64,000 nt of DNA from Salvia splendens. Lineage: Eukaryota; Streptophyta; Magnoliopsida; Lamiales; Lamiaceae. The translations under genes and the position numbers were made by a program. Position 1 is the first letter of the stretch; every line of letters begins with the position of its first letter. The notes under the pieces were generated by a model. The model saw only the letters and a program-made list of their open reading frames with translations, did not search any database and had not been told where the DNA came from. Below are positions 32,648 through 42,021 of this stretch, in pieces. The stretch is taken from contig NC_056052.1 in the NCBI RefSeq assembly GCF_004379255.2, positions 13,982,589-14,046,588 on the forward strand, in the 5' to 3' direction.

Positions 32648-35600
32648 TCAACTTTGATGCCCGTCCCCGTCTAGGTTTCGGATGTGCGACACTCCCATCT
32701 CGTCCAATCTAACCAAGTCCAATAGTTCTCTCGGTGCTGAGTTGTAGTGCATTCGTAGGCCACTGTTTTGGACTAGCCCCATTTTCGCAAGGAAGTCCGC
32801 CGCTTTGTTCCCCTCCCTGTGTATGAAGGTGGCTCGGAATTTGAGTTGGCGTTTGAGAATGGTTAGTTGCGCCACCGCTTGCCGAGCGAGTGCCGGCCCC
32901 CAATCCGTCCCATTGACCAATTTGATTGCTTGCTCTGCATCTGACTCAATCCAGATTGGTAGGCCGAATTCCTTGGCTATATTTAGCCCGTGAATCATGG
33001 CCAACAGCTCCGCTTCTAACGCCGAGTGGGCTTCAAGGGGTGTGCTGACGGCGACGAGCATCTTACCCGAGTGGTCTCGAATAATCCCGCCAGCCCCTGT
33101 ACTGCCGTTCGCTTCATTATAGGAGCCATCCGTGTTGAGCTTTATCCACGGCTGATCCGGGGGGTTCCATTTGATTGCCATGGCTAGGGGTAGCGCCCTG
33201 ATTGCCGCCGCTTGTTGAGGAATATTGATTCCAAGTTTAACTCCCTTCCAATGTTTCGGCTTCAGGCTTCCATTAGACATAGCATTTCGAATGAACATGT
33301 GGACCTGCCATACCACGTTTTGTGGTTTAAACTGTGTGCCTTGGTGGCGGCTCCTGTTTCTCTCCGACCAAATAAACCAAAGGATGAGGTATGGAGTGGC
33401 TCGGCTAAGATGTTTCTTGTTCGGCTGTTGGCACCTTCGCGCCCACACTTCGATTCTCGTAGGGATTGTGTCATTGATATGGATGCGTGGGAACGGGCCT
33501 GTGAACCAGCCGTCGAACTCACTCCATACTCTGCGAGCTCCATATCCCTGGATGAAGAGGTGTTGGAGTGACTCAGTGTTCGGTCTGTGGGGGCAGCATT
33601 GGCACTTAGAGGCTAGCTCAATCTCCCGCCACTGAAGTTTCGTGTCAACCGGCACCTGATTGGAGAGAAGCCTCCAGATAAAGATGGCTATTGAGTTGGT
33701 GAGGCCTACCTTCCAAACGTCCCCCAAACCATGGATGATCGGGTTTCGTCCTCGAAGTGTGTCCCATGTCGAAGCCACCGTGAATTCCCCATGCTTAGAG
33801 AGGTTCCACCTCGGGATATCCTGTTCGTCATGGAGGATCGGTGTATTAATGATGCCATCGATAACATGCTGAGGGAGGCCGGCCTGATTGTGAAGGAGTT
33901 GAAGCTTGGGCACATCCCAACCACCATTTGTAATGAACTCCGAGACCCGGGTGGTTGGTCTTCCCCTATCATCAAGACTAAGTTCCCTCAGAGGGCTATT
34001 GCCAAGCCAAATGTCATCCCAGAAGTAGATGTCCCCTTGTCCCACTAGCCATCTCATGTGCGGTTGCGCGAGGGGCCATGCTCTTGAGAGTCTTCTCCAC
34101 GTAGGGCTACTCCTGCTCGGCAATCTCAAGGTGAGCGGTGTGGAGTTGGAGCAATATTTTGCCATCATGTATCTTGCCCAAAGGGAGTTTTGCTCCCGAA
34201 ATCGCCACCAAAGTTTGATATTGAAGGCGCGGAGGACCTCCATAGTTTTTCGGATCCCAAGGCCTCCTTCATCAGTGGGCCGGCACATTTGTTCCCATCC
34301 AATCCAATGGGTCCGCTTCTTTTCATTCGTAGACCCCCAAAAGAATCGGGCCATTTGTTGATCAAGTTGCTTGAGGGTACCGGCCGTGGGCTCGACGGCT
34401 TGAAAGATGTGCAAGGGGATCGCTTCAAGAGTGCTCTTAATCAACGTAAGCCTTCCTCCAAAGGATAGGTGACGGTGTGCCCATCCTGAGATCCTTCTTG
34501 CAATCTTTTCCCGTAGAAAGAGGAACATGTCCGTGCGTTTGGCACCACGATAGATAGGGACTCCGAGATAGAGAAAAGGAAAGGCCCCTCTAGAGAAGCC
34601 TCCTTCCGCCTGGATCGAGTTTGCCCAATGTTCATGGGCCTCGGCAATATAGAAATTACTCTTGGCGAGGCTGACTTGTTGGCCGGAGACTCTTTCATAT
34701 TTTTCGAGACAGGCTCTTAGCCGGCGCATAGGATTTGCCGCCGCTTGAGTGAAGATGATAATGTCGTCCGCATAGGCTAGATGGCTGATCTCCATGCATC
34801 TCCGGGAGGCTTTGAACGTCATGTCCTTTTGACCGAGGATGAGCTTATCTAATGCTCGGGACAGGTAGTCCGCAGCGATTACGAACAGAGCGGGGGAGAT
34901 CGGGTCTCCTTGCCGAAGTCCTCGAGTTGATCTAAAGAAGCCCGAGGGTGCCCCGTTAACAAGGACCGAGAACCAGCAATACCCAATACACCTCTCCATA
35001 AGTGAAATCCATGAATCCGGGAAGCCCATACGGCGTAAAACTTTGAAGAGGAATGGCCATTGGACCCTATCATAGGCTTTAGCCATGTCAATCTTTACTG
35101 CCACATTAGGTGCTGGGGAGCATCTAGCAAGCTCATGGAACATCTCTTGGGCCAGAAGTGCGTTGTCGTTAAGGAGCCGACCTTTGACAAATCCACTTTG
35201 GTTTGGGGAGATGACCTGTGGGAGGAAAGGAGAGAGTCGAGAGGTGAGTACCTTGGTAATGATCTTGTTTAAAACATTGCAGAGACTGATGGGTCGGTAG
35301 TCGGTCCATGACTCCGGCGATGCCTTCTTTGGGATAAGGACTATGCTTGTGGCCGTGATGCTCCTCGGCAGGAAGGCCCCTCTGAAGAACTGTCTGATTG
35401 CTTCCACTACCTCCGGCCCCACAATGGGCCAGCAGGCTTGATAGAAGGTGGCCGAGAAGCCGTCGGGTCCGGGTGCACTATCTCCGGAAATGCAAAAGGT
35501 GGCACTCCTGACCTCGTCCGCACTTGGAGCATCTGCGATGTCAGCGAACTGCTCGGCTGAGTGGACCTGCTGGATTAGGTCGAGGTCTGGATCTTCAAGT

Positions 35601-36814
35601 GTCGGATTGTTGGGGGCAAGGAGTTGTTGGAAGAACTCCACTGCGGACTTTTTAATCTCGGCTTCCTCGGTGAGCTCCTGCCCATTGACACGTATTGAAT
35701 GGATGCGGAGACGAACCCTCTTTTGTTTCACCCAGCTTTGGTAGAACCGGGTATTTTTGTCTCCCTCGGCAAGCCACCTCAAAGCTGCCTTCTGTCGCCA
35801 AAAATCTTCTTCCATTCTCAGCAAAAGGATGTACTCGGCAATGTGTTTGTTGATCGCTGTCCTGTGATCCGGAGTCGGCCTTGCTTCGAAACAAGATTGG
35901 GCCAGAGCAATTTCTTCCTCCTTTTCTTTTAGATTAGCATGGATGTTTCCAAAAACCTCTTTGTTCCACTTCTTAAGGGCCTTTTTAACTCTGGCCTGCT
36001 TGATTTGAATGTTTAGGATTCCACCCGCCCCCGTGGGCTCCTCCCATGCTTTTTGCACTACGGCCATGAATCCTTCATGTCGGATCCACATGTTCTGGAA
36101 CCTGAAAGCCTTGGCTCCAGCGGATGTGTTCATCTTCGTGCACCTGACAAGAATTGGTCCATGGTCCGAGGCAATCCGGGGGAGGTTCGTAACCCGAGTA
36201 GCCTCGAAGGTCTTAGTCCAATCCTCGCTGACAAGCACTCTATCCAACCTTTCAAAAAGGCCATTCTTGGCCCAAGTGAATGCCGCTCCATCAAAGCCAG
36301 GGTCAAGCAGCCTACAATCTTCCGTTGCCTCCGCAAAATCTACCATCTCGGCTTGCCGGTTGGTATCACTTCCGACTCTGTCTTGGTGAGATAGCATGGT
36401 GTTGAAATCGCCACCGATGATCCAAGGTGTTCCCTCAAGAGGCCCGGCAATCTCTCTCATCTTGTCCCATAAGTGATGTCTTTCAGCCCTTATACATTTG
36501 GCGTACACGGCTGAGATGGCCACCGGCCTAGCAAGGCGGTGGGATTTGAGGTACCCGTGAAGAATTTGTTCCGAGTCAACCTCAATATCAAAAGTGGACC
36601 CCTCTTCCGCAAACATCCAAATCTTCTCGTTCGTGTTCGAACCAATGAAGGACAGCCCCAAGGCCTTAGAGAAACGGTCCGGGTCCGGTTGTGTGAGCGG
36701 TTCAATTATTGCAAGAAATAAAACATTATGACAACCAATTAGTCTTTTCAGAACGTTTTGGGTGGGCGCATTCGCGATCCCCCTCACGTTCCAAAACATG
36801 AGATTGTACGACAT
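32648..36814 (-). CDS. ORF2 of LINE D: endonuclease, reverse transcriptase, RNase H
   Basis: Intact 1388-codon ORF2; ATG 36814 lies 2 nt after the ORF1 stop. Residues 1-235: AP-type endonuclease with FWNVRG, IEPLT (catalytic Glu), GGDFNT and SDHGP near 215. About 440-760: RT with PGPDGF, SGFVKGR, KIDMAKAYDRV (first Asp, about 574), RQGDPISP (about 630), YADD (about 680) and FLYLGVPI. Thumb, then zf-RVT near 1040-1110 (CQCCP, then an HLF motif). RNase H near 1220-1350 with D (NTDGS), E (AELLA), D (ESDAE) and D (NKAADF). The endonuclease nicks the target and RT copies the RNA from the nick. Plant L1s often carry RNase H. All expected catalytic residues are present. Confidence 0.95.
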   Translation of the reverse strand: MSYNLMFWNVRGIANAPTQNVLKRLIGCHNVLFLAIIEPLTQPDPDRFSKALGLSFIGSNTNEKIWMFAEEGSTFDIEVDSEQILHGYLKSHRLARPVAISAVYAKCIRAERHHLWDKMREIAGPLEGTPWIIGGDFNTMLSHQDRVGSDTNRQAEMVDFAEATEDCRLLDPGFDGAAFTWAKNGLFERLDRVLVSEDWTKTFEATRVTNLPRIASDHGPILVRCTKMNTSAGAKAFRFQNMWIRHEGFMAVVQKAWEEPTGAGGILNIQIKQARVKKALKKWNKEVFGNIHANLKEKEEEIALAQSCFEARPTPDHRTAINKHIAEYILLLRMEEDFWRQKAALRWLAEGDKNTRFYQSWVKQKRVRLRIHSIRVNGQELTEEAEIKKSAVEFFQQLLAPNNPTLEDPDLDLIQQVHSAEQFADIADAPSADEVRSATFCISGDSAPGPDGFSATFYQACWPIVGPEVVEAIRQFFRGAFLPRSITATSIVLIPKKASPESWTDYRPISLCNVLNKIITKVLTSRLSPFLPQVISPNQSGFVKGRLLNDNALLAQEMFHELARCSPAPNVAVKIDMAKAYDRVQWPFLFKVLRRMGFPDSWISLMERCIGYCWFSVLVNGAPSGFFRSTRGLRQGDPISPALFVIAADYLSRALDKLILGQKDMTFKASRRCMEISHLAYADDIIIFTQAAANPMRRLRACLEKYERVSGQQVSLAKSNFYIAEAHEHWANSIQAEGGFSRGAFPFLYLGVPIYRGAKRTDMFLFLREKIARRISGWAHRHLSFGGRLTLIKSTLEAIPLHIFQAVEPTAGTLKQLDQQMARFFWGSTNEKKRTHWIGWEQMCRPTDEGGLGIRKTMEVLRAFNIKLWWRFREQNSLWARYMMAKYCSNSTPLTLRLPSRSSPTWRRLSRAWPLAQPHMRWLVGQGDIYFWDDIWLGNSPLRELSLDDRGRPTTRVSEFITNGGWDVPKLQLLHNQAGLPQHVIDGIINTPILHDEQDIPRWNLSKHGEFTVASTWDTLRGRNPIIHGLGDVWKVGLTNSIAIFIWRLLSNQVPVDTKLQWREIELASKCQCCPHRPNTESLQHLFIQGYGARRVWSEFDGWFTGPFPRIHINDTIPTRIEVWARRCQQPNKKHLSRATPYLILWFIWSERNRSRHQGTQFKPQNVVWQVHMFIRNAMSNGSLKPKHWKGVKLGINIPQQAAAIRALPLAMAIKWNPPDQPWIKLNTDGSYNEANGSTGAGGIIRDHSGKMLVAVSTPLEAHSALEAELLAMIHGLNIAKEFGLPIWIESDAEQAIKLVNGTDWGPALARQAVAQLTILKRQLKFRATFIHREGNKAADFLAKMGLVQNSGLRMHYNSAPRELLDLVRLDEMGVSHIRNLDGDGHQS

Positions 36815-36816
36815 TA

Positions 36817-39800
36817 TTAACAAGAAGGGTGCGTACCCAAAGAGGTTGAAGGCCCTCCTTGATAGTCAGTACGGTGTTGCTCTTTGTTCGGAGCGACCTC
36901 CTCGGCGTCCTCGGCCGAACTGTTGCCTCCTAACTTCTCGGCCCCCACGTGCAATTCCATAAGGTCTTCGTCCGCATCCCCACAATTCTCAACATCAAAT
37001 TCTCCGTTCTCCATGAGAGTATAATATTGGTTAGTGCTCATGTGGTTCTTTGCCGAAAAGAACCCACGCCCCCTTGTCAAAGCATGGCGCGCGCCTCCTC
37101 TCGGATTCCCTCGCCGAACTGGTGAGACCAAGCTCCTCGCATTGGGGGAGCCCCACTCCACGTCCATGTTCCCACGTGGTGTTGGTGGTTCGGTGGTGGG
37201 ATGCAATGGATTCCCCCGGTTCGGTGGGGACTTCCCAATCTCGATCCCGGCAATGAGCCCGGCAAACTGAGTTCCGGAGCTCGGTCCGCTCCCCAAAGTA
37301 GAGTCACCCTTGGAGTTCGGTCCCTCCCAGGAAGTATCACCGGAGTCCTCCCCATTTGTTTTGTTATTGTTTGGTCGATCACCGGCCTTGCCTTGCTTCT
37401 TCCCCTGATGTTTCCATTCGTTGGAGCTGGAGGCATTCTTCCCCATATCTTGCTTCCCCTTCTCGGTCTGTCTCTCGGGTTGTGGCTGTTTTGGCGGGCC
37501 GTTGTGGTAGTTTCTCTTTGGCGGCCGTTCCTTCTTGCCCGTCGCATAGCACACCTCACTTGCATGGCCGACATGTTTGCATTCTCGGCAATATGATGGT
37601 ATCTTGTCCCATCGGACTCGCTGCACCGTTTCTCGCCCACCAAGATCGAGGATTATCTCTTCGGTAGGTGGTTTTGTGATGTCTATCTCGACGCAAATTC
37701 GGGCAAATGAAAGCCGAGTCTTGTTTGCCGTGGCTCGATCAATTTGTATTGGATTGCCGAGAAGCTTGCCGATGGCGAATAAGGCGGATTGGTCGAAAAG
37801 ATGAATGGGGAGGCCAATTAGGTTGCACCAAATTGCCGCAATGGGGGACTCGCAGTAAGCATCAAAGTCCGGGGACCATTTGAAGACCCTCATCGGGTGT
37901 CGGTCAATGAGCCAAACGGGCGTACCCCTTGGGCCTCCAAGGATTCGGGCATAGTCCGCCAAGTCCTCGCATTGAATGAGAATATGTTTAGCATTAATGT
38001 ACTTCCAACTAAATCCACACCGAAGTTTAATATTATCGAGGGTCTTTTGGATTTGCAGTCCCGTAGGGATAGAGTGAGAGAACTTACCCACAATGGCGTG
38101 TCCCATGCTCTCAGCAAGCTTTTGAGTTTCCGCTCCGGAGAAGTAAATGGCCGGGATGCCGTCGGACACTGAAGCAAATCCAATGTTCTGGAGCTTATCC
38201 GGTTCAAAGGCTTGGGGGCCGGTAGGGTCAGTCGAGCCTTTGAGCATCTCCGCCATCGTTTTCGGCCGACCGGGGTGGCTTGCGGCGCCTTCACCCCGGC
38301 CTTGTAGAGTGTTACTCGCCGAGCCCGACGGGGTACCCTTAAGCAAGTCCGCCATCGATTTCGGCCACGGCGAGGGCCCCGGTGTAGCTTCTACCCCCCC
38401 AAGTTGATTAACTACATTCGGCCCTTGTGTTGCGGCATCCGTCGCGGACTTAGGTGTGTTTCCATTTCTCTTCGGATTGTTGAGTTCGGCTTCTCCATTC
38501 TCGGTGTGGATCTTCTCGGCACCTACGTTGCCGTAGTGTGCCCTTCTCGGCTTTTCCATTCTCGGCTTTTCGGCTTTTTCTTTCTCGGTGTGGATCTTCT
38601 CGACTTTTTCCTTCTCGGTGAGGATCTGTTCGGCATCATCCATAGGCGTATCGTTGGGTGTTGGTGTGTCTCTTGTCACTGCAACCATCTCGGCACTAGG
38701 CGTGGCCTTGTTCGTCGTCTCGATAAAAGGCTTTTCTCGGTAGACGTTAGGGTTCGACTTCGGTCGCGGCTGGCCGAGCTCCGCACTGTAATGTTCCGAA
38801 CTAGCCTCAAACGTAGCTCGGAGCTTGCTAGTTCGTCCTCGTTCGAGAGGGGGAAAGTCCTCAAGAGAGGGTTCATTCCCATCCCGAGGTGTGTGTGTGA
38901 CACTTTGCATGCATCCCGAAGATTTTAGGGGGAACTCCAGTGGTTTGTGACCGGCCGTAATGAGAGGTTGCGCAACCAATGTGTCTAGCATCTCCGCCGA
39001 GTCCAAGGCGGCTAAGTGGATGATTTCGGCCTTTGTTGGTTGCGTTGGGGCCTCCACGACAATCGTCTCACGTGAGCTCTTGGGACGGAAAGGAGTTAGC
39101 CCACTTTCGGAAGGAGGTTTTGGTCTCCAAGCCAATTCGGGAAAGTTGGGTTGCTGCAAAAAGGAGCTAGATTTTTGTTGTTTTGGGGGCTCAACGGATG
39201 CATTGGGGCCAGCATCACGTGGTGTTCCGAAGTGGCAAGGCGCCAAGGAACTTTCGGAAAGTGATTTTGTTGTTGTGCCCATTTCGGGCAAGTTGACTAT
39301 CGCGTCCACCAAGGCCTTTTGACCCATGCTAGAGCCATCTCTCTCCGAGCAGCCATCATGTGGGGGGTTGTGCTCTCCTCCGTCACCGGTCCCCGCGTTT
39401 GCGCCGGCCGCAAGGTCATCGGCCGGAGCGTTGCCAACAGTTCTGGCGCCGGCAAGTTCTTCATTAATCTTAGCTTCATCTTCACCGTTGGGATTAGGGG
39501 AGGGCTCCATCGACGTCGGGAAGATGGGGCCTTTGCATTTTGGACTTCCGACCGGCGAGCTCCCTTCGGCCCCGAAATCAATCTTCTTCCTAAGTTGCTT
39601 GTCCTCCGGCATCGGTGAGGGTACGAACCTTTTCCGACCCGTGCCTTTGGTGGGAGGGGCTGGTGTACTTTTCCGTGCCTTCACCTTCATTTTCAAAGTT
39701 TTCCTCGCCACTTTCTTGCAGGGAAAAATTATGGAGGGAGACTCCTCCGACGTGAAAGTCATTGGCTGGTCCGAGAGAGGGTCCTCGGCCGACCGGAGGA

Positions 39801-39870
39801 CCATTAGCTGGTCCGAGATGGTGCGCGGTTCTTCGGACTCCGGGGGGGGATCCGGCAGGAGCTCCGGCAT
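36817..39870 (-). CDS. ORF1 of LINE D, RNA-binding DUF4283/CCHC protein
   Basis: Intact 1017-codon ORF1. ATG 39870 corresponds to the start in LINE C. Same layout: basic RKSTPAPPTKG segment, long acidic/Pro-rich middle, Lys/Glu repeats, DUF4283-like core (VGKFSHSIPTG, RHPMRVFKWSPDFD, ESPIAAIWCN), knuckle CRECKHVGHASEVC and Arg/Gly-rich tail. It differs from LINE C at about seven residues, e.g. PSP for PPP in the N-terminal third and GAE for GTE in the core. The small number of differences, all substitutions, shows that both copies came from very similar sources. Expected to coat the LINE RNA in the RNP. Confidence 0.94.
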   Translation of the reverse strand: MPELLPDPPPESEEPRTISDQLMVLRSAEDPLSDQPMTFTSEESPSIIFPCKKVARKTLKMKVKARKSTPAPPTKGTGRKRFVPSPMPEDKQLRKKIDFGAEGSSPVGSPKCKGPIFPTSMEPSPNPNGEDEAKINEELAGARTVGNAPADDLAAGANAGTGDGGEHNPPHDGCSERDGSSMGQKALVDAIVNLPEMGTTTKSLSESSLAPCHFGTPRDAGPNASVEPPKQQKSSSFLQQPNFPELAWRPKPPSESGLTPFRPKSSRETIVVEAPTQPTKAEIIHLAALDSAEMLDTLVAQPLITAGHKPLEFPLKSSGCMQSVTHTPRDGNEPSLEDFPPLERGRTSKLRATFEASSEHYSAELGQPRPKSNPNVYREKPFIETTNKATPSAEMVAVTRDTPTPNDTPMDDAEQILTEKEKVEKIHTEKEKAEKPRMEKPRRAHYGNVGAEKIHTENGEAELNNPKRNGNTPKSATDAATQGPNVVNQLGGVEATPGPSPWPKSMADLLKGTPSGSASNTLQGRGEGAASHPGRPKTMAEMLKGSTDPTGPQAFEPDKLQNIGFASVSDGIPAIYFSGAETQKLAESMGHAIVGKFSHSIPTGLQIQKTLDNIKLRCGFSWKYINAKHILIQCEDLADYARILGGPRGTPVWLIDRHPMRVFKWSPDFDAYCESPIAAIWCNLIGLPIHLFDQSALFAIGKLLGNPIQIDRATANKTRLSFARICVEIDITKPPTEEIILDLGGRETVQRVRWDKIPSYCRECKHVGHASEVCYATGKKERPPKRNYHNGPPKQPQPERQTEKGKQDMGKNASSSNEWKHQGKKQGKAGDRPNNNKTNGEDSGDTSWEGPNSKGDSTLGSGPSSGTQFAGLIAGIEIGKSPPNRGNPLHPTTEPPTPRGNMDVEWGSPNARSLVSPVRRGNPRGGARHALTRGRGFFSAKNHMSTNQYYTLMENGEFDVENCGDADEDLMELHVGAEKLGGNSSAEDAEEVAPNKEQHRTDYQGGPSTSLGTHPSC

Positions 39871-40509
39871 GATCGAGAGAGTGAGTCGAGTCACCAGCCG
39901 CTCCGGAGCTTTGTTCGTGCCTTAGCCAAAGGAGTGGGTTGGTTGGTGAGAATCCGAGGTCGGGAGGGTGGTGGGTGGCTGGTGGAGCGGGGGCGTGAGG
40001 GGGACCGTCGACAGTGGTGAGCCGAGTGAGAATGGGGTAGGCGGCGATGTGGGAACTCAAAACGTGGTGGGGGATTCTAGAGAGAAGGGAGAGCGTCTCT
40101 CTCTAACTTACAATTTCATTCTTGGAAAAGTTGAGCTTTATGTGCAAATGTTGCAAGTTCTGAAATGGTGGAAAAGTTTAGCTTAACAACGGAAAAACAT
40201 CCTAATCCATACAAGCTACAATGGCTTAATGAATGTGGAGAAATTCGAGTGACTAAGCGAGTTCTAATTTCGTTTTCAATTGGCAATTATAAAGATGATG
40301 TTCTTTGTGATGTTGTGCCAATGCATGCAAGTCACATTCTTTTGGGGAGGCCATGGCAGTTTGATCGTAGGGTGATTTATGATGGATTTCACAACCACTA
40401 CACCTTCAAGCACAACAACAAGTCTATTATGCTTGTCTCATTGACACCTCAACAAGTTCAAGAGGACCAACAGAAATTGTCACAAGCAAGGAGAGCTCGT
40501 GAGGTTGAG

Positions 40510-40680
40510 AGAAAAAAAAGTGAGGGCATTGAAAAAGAGTCGAGTGAAAAAAAGAGTCGAGAGAAAAGTAAGAATGAGAGAAAAAAAGGTGAGGGCATTG
40601 AAAAAGAGTCGAGTGAAAAAAAAGAGTCGAGAAAAGTAAGAATGAGAGAAAAAAAGGTGAGGGCATTGAAAAAGAGTCAA
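40510..40680. repeat. 68-69 bp tandem repeats encoding a Lys/Glu linker
   Basis: TGAGGGCATTGAAAAAGAGT starts at 40521, 40590 and 40658, so the period is 69 then 68 bp, about 2.4 copies. Encodes a highly charged run after the protease. The 1-bp unit length change shifts the frame between units. Confidence 0.85.
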
Positions 40681-40682
40681 GT

Positions 40683-41236
40683 TGATATGGATTGGGATAG
40701 GACGAAGGACCCGTTGGATTTATTGATCCAAGAACACCACGTATAAGGTTTGGCAGCGGACTCCCTTGATTGATAATCTGGTTTGATCCACTTCCAGAGC
40801 TTGGAAAACCTCGACCCGTTGGCTATATGATCAGCCAAGAACCTCGGTATGGTTGAACGCCACAAGAACTTGCTCAAAGTATCTTGATAAGTTCCAAAAG
40901 AGTGAAAACCTCTACAAAGAGAATTCAACTCACAAGACAAAGTCTATTTTCGTATTTGATCAATGGTGTCCTCAAATGACATGCTTACAAGACTATTTAT
41001 AGGCTAGAATGGACTCTTGAAAGTCTCACATCATTAGTACAACTTAAGACACTTAAATGACTCATAATAAAAGAAAAAGTAACTCTTAAACCTTTGGTGT
41101 AACTCTAGGATATCTAAAGTCACTTATTTAACATAAAATGTAACTAAAATAGACCCTTCATTTTGGCTGCTCCAACTTTGACGAAAATGCATCATGTATC
41201 ATCAATTTGGGCCTCCAAAATGTGATATGTAGTGAC
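40683..41236 (-). repeat. Truncated Gypsy LTR, minus orientation
   Basis: Matches the LTR family from its 3' terminus (TGATATGG at 40683) to about 41236, where it stops short of the 5' terminus by about 210 bp and abuts a second LTR. It interrupts the Gypsy P protease tail. CAAGT precedes it (40678-40682); no matching 5 bp was found. It could be a separate insertion or a product of recombination with the adjacent LTR. Confidence 0.82.
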
Positions 41237-41249
41237 TCCAAGAACCCGT

Positions 41250-42021
41250 TGGATATGGATTGGGATACGACGAAGGGCCCGTTGGATATATTGATCCAAG
41301 AACCCCACGTATAAGGTTTGGCAGCGGACTCCCTTGATTGATAACCTGGTTTGATCCACTTCCAGAGCTTGGAAAACCTCGACCCGTTGGCTATATGATC
41401 AGCCAAGAACCTCGGTATGGTTGAACGCCACAAGAACTTGCTCAAAGTATCTTGATAAGTTCCAAACAAGTGAAAAACTCTACAAAGAGAATTCAACTCA
41501 CAAGACAAAGTCTATTTTCGTATTTGATCAATGGTGTCCTCAAATGACATGCTTACAAGCCTATTTATAGGCTAGAATGGACTCTTGAAAGTCTCATATC
41601 ATTAGTACAACTTAAGACCTTTAGAATGACTCATAATAAGTGAAAAGTAACTCCTAAACTATTGGTGTGACTTTAGGACATCTAAAGTCACTTATTTAAC
41701 TCAAAAAGTAACTTAAAAATGACTCTTCATTTTGGTTGCTCCAACTTGGACGAAAATGCATCATGTATCTTCAATTTGGGCCTCCAAAATGTGATATATA
41801 GTGACTCAAAACTTCATGCATTGGGCTGCCCACTAACTTGAATAATATTCACCATTTGGCCCAACGTAGATTGGTCTTGGAATTGGGCTTTTATTTCATC
41901 AACTAAAAGCATCATGGACTCCTTTATCTTCTTAGCTCTAGCTCTAGTAATTGGTCCACTTTGAATGAACAATGGATCCATCTTCTTGTCCTTGTAGATC
42001 AGCTTGGGTGTAGCTCCATCA
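41250..42021 (-). repeat. 3' LTR of Gypsy Q
   Basis: 772 bp, complete from TGATGGAG (42021, read leftwards) to 41250. The terminus reads TATCCA instead of TATCA. It directly follows the polypurine tract. The pol reading frame runs about 70 codons into it. Confidence 0.88.

Larger units (their letters stand above)
32413..40140 (-). mobile_element. LINE D: complete L1-type LINE with both ORFs intact
   Basis: 7.7 kb, minus strand. Order: 5' end near 40140, stem-loop, ORF1 39870-36817, ORF2 36814-32648, 3' UTR with both conserved stems, and T18 (32413-32430, poly(A) on its own strand). The target TGTGCAAATGTT is duplicated at 32403-32414 and 40141-40152, within Gypsy P protease. No stop or frameshift was found in either ORF. 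Near-identity with LINE C and an undamaged sequence point to recent insertion. Confidence 0.95.
32250..40682 (+). pseudogene. Protease region of Gypsy P, split by LINE D
   Basis: Reads from 32250 (GELLVVRRALN, then IIDGGSCANV with the D-G-G active-site motif near 32390), is broken by LINE D, and resumes at 40153 without loss of frame (VEKFSLTT, then FSIGNYKDDVLCDVVPM, HILLGRPWQFDRR). An aspartic protease fold is expected. It ends in a Lys/Glu-rich segment built of 68-69 bp repeats (40510-40680) and is cut at 40683 by an LTR. No RT follows directly. The protease itself looks undamaged apart from the insertion. Confidence 0.83.

Noticed and set aside
5834..40140. LINE C and D as one sequence duplicated by the assembler
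   Set aside because: They have different flanks, different TSDs, different tail lengths and scattered substitutions.
40510..40680. CRISPR-like spaced repeats
   Set aside because: Contiguous 68-69 bp tandem units within a Gypsy coding region, without spacers or cas genes.
40165..40746. A 193-codon plus-strand ORF that looks like a small charged-protein gene
   Set aside because: Its first two thirds are the Gypsy protease (HILLGRPWQFDRR) continuing from 32414 across LINE D, and its end is LTR sequence; not a host gene.
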